Part shown: in pieces, positions 7,560 through 14,219 of the stretch | Layout of the letters: each line of letters opens with the position of its first letter | Numbering within the stretch: position 1 is the stretch's first letter | NCBI GenBank assembly: GCA_019058515.1 | Contig: JAHPYY010000107.1 | Coordinates: 1 to 16,750, forward strand | Direction of reading: 5' to 3' | From: Promethearchaeota archaeon | GTDB taxonomy: Archaea > Asgardarchaeota > Lokiarchaeia > Sigynarchaeales > SOKP01 | Length of the DNA: 16,750 nt | The notes under the pieces: generated by a model | The model's database searches: none | Told to the model about the DNA's origin: nothing | The model's input: the letters and a program-made list of their open reading frames with translations, nothing else | Position numbers and translations under genes: made by a program

Positions 7560-8707
7560 AAGAATCGATCAAGCGTAGATTTTTTGCGATCTTTAAGTCC
7601 TTCTTTCAATATTGGTTCTATAAAGTAAATAACAGATTTGTTAAAGTTCTTAAGGCTTCCTAACGCTCCCGCTCTGTATATATCGATTATAGATTCAGAT
7701 AAATTGTTTAGGTTTAATCCCGCCCAAAGAAAAGAGCGATTTGATTTTCCCGTGGTTACGGAGTCCTTGTAATCTTTATCAAGTAGCGCTTCTGAAGCGA
7801 TGTAATTCCACTTCCTGAAATCTTTTGGAATCCACCTTTTAACCCTTATATCAACCTTATATTCTTTACATAAATTATACAACAATAAGTTAATGCGATT
7901 GTAATATTCCCTAAACTCTTTCGAGTTAACCCCTTTTTTGAACAATTTAGACAAGGGTTCGTATGCATACCTATATTGACTTTCGCGCAGTTTTCTGTAA
8001 AAAAATTCTCCTTGGACGTCGTTATCCCTTATCGTCATCCCCGGATAAAACGCTACAAAATCGGCTTTAGCTTGTTTCGAAGCTTTTATTATTCCTTCAA
8101 GATTTTCCTCACTATCCTCCAAAAAAGGAATTATTGGGATCATGTACGTGCCAACGGTAATTTCAGAAGCTCTCTCCTTTAGAAATTTTATAGCTTCTAA
8201 CCGTTCTTTCGGAGGAGAGGAATACGGTTCCAAGAATCTCGCCAAATCCTCGTCGATGGTCGTAATAGAAAAACCGATTGTGCACCAAGTATCATTAGCA
8301 ATGCTTCGTAGAAGTTCGTAGTCTCTAGTTATAAGCCTTGATTTGGTAGCGATATTTATCGGGAACTTATGTTGTTTAAGTACTTGGAGAATTTTTAGCG
8401 TGTTGCATACTTTTTGCTCTATCGGTTGATACGCGTCGCTCACTCCTCCAGGACCAACCACATCTATAAGTAAACTCTTAGATTTATTTAACCGCTCCTC
8501 CAACTTTTTGTCGATGTCTATTTTCACCACGACTTCATTCTCGAAATCGTGTGAGAGATAGTATCTATTACTTCGAGCGTCGCAGTAGACACAGGCGTGT
8601 TCACAACCAGAATACGGATTGATGGTATACCTCGCCCAGAACAACGAATCGGGGTACTTTAATTTGTTTAAAGCAGTTTTAAATTCTTTTTCAACAATTT
8701 TTACCAT
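7556..8707 (-). CDS. Radical SAM protein, Rv2578c/PA0069-like (SplB-related)
   Basis: This 383-residue protein has the iron-sulfur cluster motif CEHACVYC (C35, C39, C42), which binds S-adenosylmethionine for radical chemistry. The context YTINPYSGCEHACVYCDAR, the later SDAYQPIE, ATKSRLITRDYELL and the pattern FLEPYSSPPKERLEAI are those of the Rv2578c/PA0069 group, distantly related to spore photoproduct lyase (SplB). The reaction is not established for this group. Because it overlaps the AlkD-like glycosylase gene by four bases, a role in repairing or modifying nucleic acid is a reasonable inference. ATG at 8705-8707 has no strong Shine-Dalgarno. A TATA-like tract (about 8741-8748 on the minus strand) lies about 40 bases upstream, consistent with a very short leader. 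Confidence 0.85.
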   Translation of the reverse strand: MVKIVEKEFKTALNKLKYPDSLFWARYTINPYSGCEHACVYCDARSNRYYLSHDFENEVVVKIDIDKKLEERLNKSKSLLIDVVGPGGVSDAYQPIEQKVCNTLKILQVLKQHKFPINIATKSRLITRDYELLRSIANDTWCTIGFSITTIDEDLARFLEPYSSPPKERLEAIKFLKERASEITVGTYMIPIIPFLEDSEENLEGIIKASKQAKADFVAFYPGMTIRDNDVQGEFFYRKLRESQYRYAYEPLSKLFKKGVNSKEFREYYNRINLLLYNLCKEYKVDIRVKRWIPKDFRKWNYIASEALLDKDYKDSVTTGKSNRSFLWAGLNLNNLSESIIDIYRAGALGSLKNFNKSVIYFIEPILKEGLKDRKKSTLDRFL

Positions 8708-9093
8708 TTCAAATTCGCTAAAAAACTGTAAAACTTAGAGATCTCTACAGTATATTACCTAATCGTAATTCCGATTTAAGGTTGTGGTTAACATATAAGG
8801 GAAAAAATGAAAAACGCCTTAAATGGAAGGTAAAAGCGATATGATATGGAAAAAAAACATTATTTTTTTATTAGGCGTTTTTCATATATAATTGTGTTTT
8901 TGATAATATAATTTTCGCGATAATAAATTATTCAAAAACGAAATATAAATGAAATTCGAGTATTTAAACACTTGCTTTTTGGACAAATTTATATACTATT
9001 TCTTATTAAAGATAAATCATATCGTCATAGGGCACAACATTCTTACAATTCATAAAAATTAAATGAAATAATGGTTTTCATATCATACCCCTA
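8708..9093. other. Intergenic region between the radical SAM gene and tRNA-Gly
   Basis: I see no convincing protein gene. It holds a TATA-like tract for the radical SAM gene near 8741-8748 and a 13-bp inverted repeat at 8807/8885. Two TATA-like tracts face the tRNA gene: tttatatac at 8988-8996, about 100 bases before the tRNA, and cataaaaatt at 9051-9060, about 39 bases before it. The second suits the tRNA promoter. The first could start a longer leader or a separate small RNA. Confidence 0.5.
8807..8885. repeat. 13-bp inverted repeat with 53-base spacer
   Basis: ATGAAAAACGCCT (8807-8819) and AGGCGTTTTTCAT (8873-8885) are perfect inverted copies. They could pair as a stem closing an AT-rich loop or be the ends of a small non-coding element. 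No target duplication is evident. Confidence 0.6.
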
Positions 9094-9192
9094 GCGCGGT
9101 TGGTCTAGCGGTAGGATTTTGAGATTTTTTTGAAAAACAGATCGAATACGCCTTCCAAGCCAGCGACCCGGGTTCGATCCCCGGACCGCGCA
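9094..9192 (+). tRNA. tRNA-Gly (UCC) with one intron
   Basis: The acceptor stem GCGCGGT/ACCGCGC is 7 bp with discriminator A. The D-stem is GTCT/GGAT. The T-stem CCGGG/CCCGG surrounds TTCGATC. The anticodon stem TTGGC/GCCAG and loop CTTCCAA (anticodon TCC) appear only after removal of a 28-nt intron, giving a mature tRNA of 71 nt. Exons are 9094-9121 and 9150-9192. The intron interrupts the anticodon stem between 29 and 30. No CCA is encoded. Confidence 0.92.
9122..9149 (+). other. tRNA-Gly intron (anticodon stem, 29/30), BHB-type
   Basis: This 28-nt intron has bulge 1 TG^A and bulge 2 AC^G. The central helix pairs exon ATTT with intron GAAT (one U-G). The inner helix starts GAT/ATC. The outer helix AGG/CCT is formed by exon bases 21-23 and 31-33. 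Removal gives a fully paired anticodon stem. Confidence 0.82.
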
Positions 9193-9215
9193 TTCTCTTT
9201 ATTTCTATGAATTAC

Positions 9216-9230
9216 TTTTTAAAAAAAAAA
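9216..9230. terminator. Convergent T-tracts between tRNA-Gly and the acyltransferase
   Basis: TTTTT followed by ten A's gives a 5-T tract downstream of the tRNA on the plus strand. On the minus strand it gives a 10-T tract eight bases beyond the acyltransferase stop. Both fit archaeal U-tract termination. Confidence 0.5.
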
Positions 9231-9238
9231 GGAAATCT

Positions 9239-10642
9239 CTACTTAACTAATCCTAAATATTTAAGAGCTGCGTCCTTTATTTTTTCCATTGAGGGAGTAT
9301 CAATCACTTGTTCCAAGTAATTTATAGTGAATGTTAACTTCCCTGCTACGGTAACCGCAGCTATTACAAGCTCTATATGTTGACTGCCAGAAGTCATGAA
9401 GATAAAACGTTCTAATTCAAGCGGTCCAAAATTAACGGGATAATCAAGTTTTCCCAGATTTGTAATCGCCAGCCCTGGTAAGTTTGGGATTTGTTTTTGT
9501 GTTCTTTTATTTACAATATTCTTTTCATCTGAGCTAAACGCGTGGATTTTTTTGTATCTACTATAGTTCGAGGGCACAAGGTTTCCCAAAAAACTGAACT
9601 CTCGAGCATCTACGAGAGTTTGATCGATAAACCCCGTAATGGCTGCAAATTTAAAGATTTTGTTGATGTATAAGTTTTCTTTTGCTTTTTCGTTAAAATT
9701 CTTAGCGTTCTTCCAAAAACCTTTTTTGGGATTAAAATTTGGCTTAAATTCAAATCCAGACACATAGAGTCCGAAATGTTCATCAACAGGGTTTTTAAAG
9801 CGTTTTCTCGTGCTTACAGGGATCATAACTTTGCGTTTCCCTCCCTTAAATGGTCCAAGTACAGCATTTCGTGCGGTGATAAACGCAGTGTTAAGAGCAG
9901 AATTCACGGTTACTCCATGTGTATTACATTGATTAATAATATATGACGTCTCTTTTTCAGATAATTCGACTGAGATGATTTTGAAATCGTAATTATCCCA
10001 AAAAGCCTTGAAGATATTGCTTTCGTCCTCATCATCGAAAATTTGCTTTTGTCGTAACCATATTTTATTCATTTTGTTGATCGCTAGGTTAATGATTTTT
10101 CCAATTTTAATATCTCCTGGAAAATTATCTGAAGTCGCTAAAGGGGCTACTGACATTTTTTGTACTTCTCTATCAGGAGTCCCTATGTATAAGAGAAGAT
10201 CGCGAGCTAAAATGGCCAAAGACATCCCATCACAAACAACATGATGACATACAACGATAAGTTCTGAAATTTCTGACGAATGTACTAGTACAAAGCGGAC
10301 TAATGGTCCCTTTTTCAGTTCAAACCGAATCTTGTACTCTTTTAAAAGCTCCTGGTACCAATCTGTTTCCGATTCCCGTTGAACCACCTTAAGGGGATTT
10401 TCGGGAACACTCTCAGTTGTAAACCATGGATTGGAGTTAGAATCTTCGTAGATGCGAATTCCCACTAGTGTGTGTTGCTGCCTGATTTTATTTATGGCCT
10501 TTTTTGCTTGTTCTTCAGAGATATATCCTTTAACTCTCGCTACTAATGAGATATATTGCAAGGGAGATCTAAAGAATCTCCTTTCAAACGCTACTAACTT
10601 CCTTTCAAATTTTTTATTTTGTGTAGTTTCAACTTGAAGAAT
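9239..10642 (-). CDS. Condensation-domain acyltransferase (PapA/alcohol acetyltransferase-like)
   Basis: The protein carries the catalytic HHxxxDG of the condensation/BAHD/PapA superfamily as HHVVCDG (residues 106-112, counted from the TTG at 10561). Near the C-terminus ITNLGKLD matches the conserved S/TNLG region. Members move an acyl group from a CoA or carrier-protein thioester to an alcohol or amine; donor and acceptor are unknown here. The only standard start is TTG at 10561. However, the frame stays open for 29 more codons and reads ERKLVAFERRFFRSP, the usual N-terminus of this fold. An ideal Shine-Dalgarno GAGGTG (10654-10649) sits six bases before ATT at 10642-10640, so I place the start there (467 residues). 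It is divergent from two regulator genes and shares an operator-rich region with them. Confidence 0.8.
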   Translation of the reverse strand: MLQVETTQNKKFERKLVAFERRFFRSPLQYISLVARVKGYISEEQAKKAINKIRQQHTLVGIRIYEDSNSNPWFTTESVPENPLKVVQRESETDWYQELLKEYKIRFELKKGPLVRFVLVHSSEISELIVVCHHVVCDGMSLAILARDLLLYIGTPDREVQKMSVAPLATSDNFPGDIKIGKIINLAINKMNKIWLRQKQIFDDEDESNIFKAFWDNYDFKIISVELSEKETSYIINQCNTHGVTVNSALNTAFITARNAVLGPFKGGKRKVMIPVSTRKRFKNPVDEHFGLYVSGFEFKPNFNPKKGFWKNAKNFNEKAKENLYINKIFKFAAITGFIDQTLVDAREFSFLGNLVPSNYSRYKKIHAFSSDEKNIVNKRTQKQIPNLPGLAITNLGKLDYPVNFGPLELERFIFMTSGSQHIELVIAAVTVAGKLTFTINYLEQVIDTPSMEKIKDAALKYLGLVK

Positions 10643-10662
10643 TTTTTACACCTCTTCGAAAC

Positions 10663-10677
10663 TTTATGTTTCATGAA
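10663..10677. promoter_or_regulatory. Operator-like site, left copy
   Basis: TTTATGTTTCATGAA contains the palindrome TTCATGAA and is the exact inverted copy of 10734-10748. It lies nine bases upstream of the acyltransferase Shine-Dalgarno, where a bound repressor would block transcription. A weak TATA-like CTTTTTATT (minus strand, about 10679-10687) lies just upstream. Confidence 0.6.
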
Positions 10678-10733
10678 GAATAAAAAGCCTCAAGTATTGA
10701 TAAAAAACTATAATATTTAAATGTTCTTTCTTT

Positions 10734-10757
10734 TTCATGAAACATAAAAAATATATA
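10734..10757. promoter_or_regulatory. Operator-like site, right copy, abutting the regulator TATA box
   Basis: TTCATGAAACATAAA (10734-10748) is the perfect inverted copy of the left site. It overlaps the BRE/TATA region (aaaaatatata, 10747-10757) about 28 bases before the ATG of the first regulator gene. That spacing implies a leaderless mRNA and a site where a repressor would exclude TBP/TFB. Confidence 0.6.
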
Positions 10758-10781
10758 GAAAAAAAATAATAATAATTTAGA

Positions 10782-11282
10782 ATGTCTTTTGATGAATACA
10801 TATTTGAAGGCAGAATAAAAGAATTTGAAGATATATTCATAAACTACTTAAAAGAACGCTTTAAATCCTCTTATTCACCAAATATTCAGTTAATTTTAGG
10901 ATATTTATCTATTCATAAAAGGTTAACCCAAAATCAACTTAAAAAGTTAACTGGACTTTCAGGAGGGACAATCTCTAAAAACTTAAAGAGAATAATGCAA
11001 TTTGGGGGGATTGTTAAAAAGGTAAGAAAGACAGGTTCGAACGAAAATTATTACGAAATGGCTACCGTATCCCAACTTGCTGATAGAATAACGGAAGTTT
11101 ATTCAAGCGAGTTTTCGGAACTAATCACCTTTTTAAAAAAAAAGTTAGAGGACTTATCTGAATATGAGAATAAGCGTGGGAAAGATTTACTTTCAGAAAG
11201 AATTGCAGAGTTAATTAAAACTTTCCAGACTTTAAACAACATTTCTACAGAAATAACAAAAATGCTTACATCTAATAATTGA
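10782..11282 (+). CDS. Winged-helix transcription regulator, MarR/GbsR-like (copy 1)
   Basis: This 166-residue protein has a winged helix-turn-helix at about 34-95. The likely recognition region is LTQNQLKKLTGLSGGTISKN (48-67), followed by a wing (VKKVRKTGSNENYYEM). A charged helical C-terminus (about 98-160) probably forms a dimerisation coiled coil. It aligns without gaps over the DNA-binding part with the next gene, LTQ falling at residues 48-50 and LTG at 56-58 in both. The start is ATG with no Shine-Dalgarno and a TATA box about 28 bases upstream. It most likely binds the TTCATGAA-type sites between itself and the acyltransferase and so regulates both. The ligand is unknown. Confidence 0.8.
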   Translation: MSFDEYIFEGRIKEFEDIFINYLKERFKSSYSPNIQLILGYLSIHKRLTQNQLKKLTGLSGGTISKNLKRIMQFGGIVKKVRKTGSNENYYEMATVSQLADRITEVYSSEFSELITFLKKKLEDLSEYENKRGKDLLSERIAELIKTFQTLNNISTEITKMLTSNN

Positions 11283-11294
11283 AAGGTTATCAAT

Positions 11295-11819
11295 GTGACA
11301 GAAGTACAATATTTTGATCCAGAAATCAAGGGGATTGAAGACGAAGTTATTGCGCGTCTTATGAACTCTTCGTTAGTTATGGGTCGAGGTGAGTTCACAT
11401 CTAAAATAATATTTTACTTCATAACAAGAAAAATTTTAACACAGAGAGCATTGCAGGAACTTACTGGTTTTTCTGCTGGTAAAATTTCCCAAGAAGTCAA
11501 TAGTTTAGTAAAAATGGGTTTAATTGACGTGATGAAACGATCAAGTAAGGGAGAAATAATCTATTCCATGGAATCGATCCAAGCAGAAAATTTTAGGAGA
11601 GGCAATATCTTGATCGAAACTTCATTAAATTGGGAAGATAAACTAATGTCAATTATGGAGGAGTTGGAGAGCGATCGAGAAAAGCTAAAGGATTTAGTAG
11701 GATATGATAAAATCAAAGCAATCATTAACCAAGAATTAAACATAATTGAGCGTCGTAAACGATTTATAGACACATGGGAAAAACTTAGGCTGCAATACGA
11801 AGCAGGATTAAAAGAATGA
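11295..11819 (+). CDS. Winged-helix transcription regulator, MarR/GbsR-like (copy 2)
   Basis: This 174-residue paralogue of the preceding protein has its winged helix at about 34-92 (LTQRALQELTGFSAGKISQE at 48-67) and a long charged C-terminal helix (about 107-170). The start is GTG at 11295; the overlapping ATG at 11293 is followed at once by a stop. GAAAGG (11281-11286) serves as Shine-Dalgarno at suitable spacing. Twelve bases separate it from copy 1, so the two are co-transcribed. Clear divergence between the copies while the fold is kept suggests a heterodimer or two ligand specificities. It converges on nep1 with a 13-base gap. Confidence 0.8.
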   Translation: MTEVQYFDPEIKGIEDEVIARLMNSSLVMGRGEFTSKIIFYFITRKILTQRALQELTGFSAGKISQEVNSLVKMGLIDVMKRSSKGEIIYSMESIQAENFRRGNILIETSLNWEDKLMSIMEELESDREKLKDLVGYDKIKAIINQELNIIERRKRFIDTWEKLRLQYEAGLKE

Positions 11820-11832
11820 CCAATTAAATTGT

Positions 11833-12507
11833 TTAATAAATTCCAAATTTCATTTCGTACAATGAAATAATGCGATAAATCGCAACCCATGCATCGAGAG
11901 AAAAACTCGATAAAGAAATTACATTTTCCGACAAAGAGAATAAATACTTAGAGTACACTCCTTTTTGAAAACCACCAACAATCGCTACGACATTATCAGA
12001 TAATTTTATCGGTAAAAGTTCAGTATAGTTAGGTGTTTCTTTTCCCTTACTGGAAAACAAAGCCACGAAAGTGGGTTCAAGTGAATTAATTAATTGGATT
12101 AAATCATTATTTACGGGAGTTATTAAGTCGACTTCTTTTGTTTTTATAGCACCATCGATCAATAGCTTTGCCATTAACCCTTTAAACCTTACGAAATTTC
12201 GCGTTATTCTAATTTCTGGATTCACTTCAAATATCTTATTATTAACCGTATGTAAGTATATCTTCAACTTGCCTATTTTGTTTAGCGTTGATCCCAGCAT
12301 ATTCAATAAACAAATATGAGTGATGTCAGGTCTCCCTCTCTTCGTATAATTTTGAAGTTTGTTCATAGAACTATGATGCAACGCATTATCAAGTAATTGA
12401 GAAGTATAATTTTTCTTCGTTACCGTACGCTTAATAGCAGGTATTGACCTTAGGTTCTTTGGAATCAATTCAATTCCACATTCAGCAAGAATAACGATTA
12501 ATGGCAT
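11833..12507 (-). CDS. nep1: Nep1/Emg1 rRNA pseudouridine N1-methyltransferase (SPOUT)
   Basis: This 224-residue enzyme matures the small ribosomal subunit. In studied organisms Nep1 N1-methylates a pseudouridine in the helix 35 region of 16S/18S rRNA, using S-adenosylmethionine bound in a trefoil knot. Family signatures are present in order: LLDNALHHSSM (38-48), KRGRPDITH (56-64), which belongs to the RNA-binding face, NFVRFKGLM (104-112), and the knot motif VGGFQKG (177-183). The length is as usual for archaeal Nep1. It is last in the leftward YhbY-Rpp21-Nep1 operon, 22 bases after rnp4. The start is ATG at 12505-12507. Confidence 0.93.
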   Translation of the reverse strand: MPLIVILAECGIELIPKNLRSIPAIKRTVTKKNYTSQLLDNALHHSSMNKLQNYTKRGRPDITHICLLNMLGSTLNKIGKLKIYLHTVNNKIFEVNPEIRITRNFVRFKGLMAKLLIDGAIKTKEVDLITPVNNDLIQLINSLEPTFVALFSSKGKETPNYTELLPIKLSDNVVAIVGGFQKGVYSKYLFSLSENVISLSSFSLDAWVAIYRIISLYEMKFGIY

Positions 12508-12529
12508 ACTATATTAGTTTTTATAAACC

Positions 12530-12856
12530 TTAATCCCTCTTTATTTTAATAAAATAGCGCGTGGTTGAATTACACTCCAAGCAAGTGAGAGAGACATGAG
12601 AACCTTTCCCCTTCCTAGACTGCATTCGCACCCGAGAATTTTCTCCAGGTACTAGAAAGGACTTACAATGGTGGCAAATACGTTTCTTCCACTTTTTTGG
12701 AATCTTTATTTTGGCTCTTTGAGAGTATTTCATGGCTAAATAGCTGTACCTTTGAGAAAGGAGTTTATTTTGTGAGAAAACCTCTTCGGCTTTATTAAAC
12801 AAGAATACCATCCTGTTCTTGGCAATTTGCTTTATTACCTTTTTATATTTAGCCAT
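12530..12856 (-). CDS. rnp4: RNase P protein subunit 4 (Rpp21/Rpr2)
   Basis: This is a 108-residue protein subunit of archaeal ribonuclease P, which trims the 5' leader from pre-tRNA. The basic helical N-terminus (1-58) binds the partner subunit Rpp29 in studied systems. The C-terminal zinc ribbon has C61-x2-C64 and C92-x2-C95, with the conserved basic stretch RVRMQSRKGKGSH between them. The length matches archaeal Rnp4 (about 110-120). It lies 14 bases after the YhbY gene and is co-transcribed with it. The start is ATG at 12854-12856. Confidence 0.92.
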   Translation of the reverse strand: MAKYKKVIKQIAKNRMVFLFNKAEEVFSQNKLLSQRYSYLAMKYSQRAKIKIPKKWKKRICHHCKSFLVPGENSRVRMQSRKGKGSHVSLTCLECNSTTRYFIKIKRD

Positions 12857-12870
12857 GGTTGCCTTATCGA

Positions 12871-13137
12871 TTATTTTATTGATATTGGTTGTAAAGATAG
12901 CACTATTTTCTTTCCTCTTACATCTAAAACATGGGAATTTGTTTTCTCAGCCACTTCGTTTGCAATCATCAAAGGTGTAGCTTTGAGAACCGCAGATTTT
13001 AAAATTTTAATTTTAATTATTTTATACCGTTTTAACAGCTTTAATACATGGTCAATAAATTCACTAGTAATACCATTTTTACCCAATGTACAGTGTGGCT
13101 TAGAGAGGAGCACGCTCTTAAAGTCATCTTGATGCAT
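12871..13137 (-). CDS. YhbY/CRM-domain RNA-binding protein
   Basis: This 88-residue protein consists of a single CRM (YhbY) domain with the GxxG RNA-binding loop in HCTLGKNGITSEFID (15-29). The remainder (HVLKLLKRYKIIKIKI, then ATPLMIANEVAEKTNSHVLD) gives the family's alpha/beta pattern. In bacteria YhbY associates with pre-50S particles; archaeal versions are assumed to assist ribosome or RNA maturation. It is the first gene of the leftward operon with RNase P subunit 4 and Nep1, and is divergent from rps19e. The start is ATG at 13135-13137. Confidence 0.88.
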   Translation of the reverse strand: MHQDDFKSVLLSKPHCTLGKNGITSEFIDHVLKLLKRYKIIKIKILKSAVLKATPLMIANEVAEKTNSHVLDVRGKKIVLSLQPISIK

Positions 13138-13180
13138 TTCCTTAAACCAAAAATTTTTAACTTATCTAACCTTTTTGAAG

Positions 13181-13197
13181 TATTATATTCATATAAG
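13181..13197. promoter_or_regulatory. Divergent promoter for the YhbY and S19e operons
   Basis: On the plus strand TATTATATT (13181-13189) lies about 31 bases before the S19e TTG, suggesting a leaderless mRNA. On the minus strand CTTATATGAA (plus 13190-13197 and neighbours) lies about 55 bases before the YhbY ATG. The two RNA/ribosome operons thus appear to diverge from one compact AT-rich region. Confidence 0.45.
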
Positions 13198-13216
13198 TCG
13201 CAGTTAGAATTTAAAA

Positions 13217-13648
13217 TTGTCAATCTACATAATTGAACCTGGGAAACTTATACAAGCACTTGCCGAGAAATTAAAAGAGGACTACCCTGAGGTTAACCCT
13301 CCTCAAGGAAGCGAGTTTTGGAAAACTGCTTTCTTCAAGGAATTAGCCCCTGTTGACTCAGAAAACTTCTGGTATATTAGGTGCGCTTCTATCCTACGAA
13401 AGGTTAAGAAATTCGGTCCTATTGGTGTAAATCGGTTAAGAAAACAATACGGTGGAAGAAATAGAAAAGGTCCCGGCCTACATCACTCTGCGAAGGGTGC
13501 TGGAAAAATAATAAGAGTTGCGCTTCAACAGCTCGAAAATGCCAATTTATTGAAAAAAGAGGGTAAAACGGGAAGAATTTGTACCCCCGAGGGTATTAGC
13601 TTGTTAGAGCGACTAGCATATTCGATTGTGAGATCAAAATCTTCTTAA
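13217..13648 (+). CDS. rps19e: Ribosomal protein S19e (eS19)
   Basis: This 143-residue small-subunit protein of archaea and eukaryotes is needed for 30S/40S maturation. Recognisable stretches are WYIRCASILRKV, GPIGVNRLRKQYGG (conserved RNA-contact region), LHHSAKGAGKIIRVALQQLE and GRICTPEGISLLERLA. The length is normal. The start is TTG at 13217 with no Shine-Dalgarno. A TATA box about 31 bases upstream points to a leaderless transcript. It is the first gene of the rps19e-pdcd5-rpl39e-rpl31e operon, an order common in archaea. Confidence 0.95.
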   Translation: MSIYIIEPGKLIQALAEKLKEDYPEVNPPQGSEFWKTAFFKELAPVDSENFWYIRCASILRKVKKFGPIGVNRLRKQYGGRNRKGPGLHHSAKGAGKIIRVALQQLENANLLKKEGKTGRICTPEGISLLERLAYSIVRSKSS

Positions 13649-13669
13649 AAAGAAAAACTAGGTGATTTT

Positions 13670-14011
13670 TTGAGCAACGAAGAAGAATTGGAAGAAATTA
13701 GAAGAAGGAAACTTGCTCAATTACAACAACAAGCTGCTCAACAGCAAGTTGCAGAAGCTCAAGAAAGAGCGTACCAAAACCAAAAATTTCAGGTAATGCG
13801 AAAAATTCTCTCTTCAGAAGGGCGACAAAGGTTAGAAAATATTCGAATGGTTAAACCTGAATTCGCCGAGCAAATAGAGCTGCAGTTAATTCAACTTTAT
13901 CAAGCAGGTAGATTGAGAGGATCAATTCCACTGCCAGATAAAGCTTTCAAAAAATTACTTGAACAAATATCATCCGCAGGGAGAAAGAAGGATTTCAATA
14001 TAAAAAAATAA
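13670..14011 (+). CDS. PDCD5-family DNA-binding protein (TFAR19 homologue)
   Basis: This 113-residue protein is a homologue of eukaryotic PDCD5. It has the typical Gln-rich first helix (LAQLQQQAAQQQVAEAQERA), the three-helix core (VMRKILSSEGRQRLENIRMV, AEQIELQLIQLYQAG) and the ending DKAFKKLLEQIS. The archaeal proteins bind nucleic acid in vitro. The eukaryotic one binds the CCT chaperonin, and the archaeal role is unsettled. The start is TTG at 13670, fixed by Shine-Dalgarno AGGTGA (13660-13665). It is 21 bases after rps19e in the same operon. Confidence 0.93.
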   Translation: MSNEEELEEIRRRKLAQLQQQAAQQQVAEAQERAYQNQKFQVMRKILSSEGRQRLENIRMVKPEFAEQIELQLIQLYQAGRLRGSIPLPDKAFKKLLEQISSAGRKKDFNIKK

Positions 14012-14035
14012 ACTAATAAAAAGAAGAACATACTT

Positions 14036-14197
14036 ATGGCAAGGAATAAAAACGTAGCCTCAAAATTACGCAGAGCTAAAAAGATGAAGCAAGGATGTTC
14101 CATTCCCAATTGGATCATTATGAAAACGGGTGGAAAAGTAAGAGATAGTCCGTACACTCGAAGAAATTGGAGAAATTCCAGATTAAAGAGAGATTAA
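14036..14197 (+). CDS. rpl39e: Ribosomal protein L39e (eL39)
   Basis: This short gene encodes 53 residues beginning MARNKNVASKLRRAKKMKQG and ending RDSPYTRRNWRNSRLKRD. It is very basic and includes the conserved IPNWIIMKT core and the RRNWRNSRL tail of L39e, which lines the ribosome exit tunnel. The length equals the family norm (about 50). The start is ATG with no obvious Shine-Dalgarno, 24 bases after the PDCD5 gene. It is co-transcribed with rps19e, the PDCD5 gene and rpl31e. Confidence 0.95.
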   Translation: MARNKNVASKLRRAKKMKQGCSIPNWIIMKTGGKVRDSPYTRRNWRNSRLKRD

Positions 14198-14219
14198 ACG
14201 AGTAATTAGGTGAAAATTC

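Noticed and set aside
8733..8744. Short palindrome AGAGATCTCT before the radical SAM gene
   Set aside because: It is ten bases only, with no second copy or partner site in the window; not enough to call an operator.
12827..13236. Several short open frames on both strands around the YhbY gene
   Set aside because: They overlap YhbY (with its GxxG loop) or the divergent promoter and resemble no known family.
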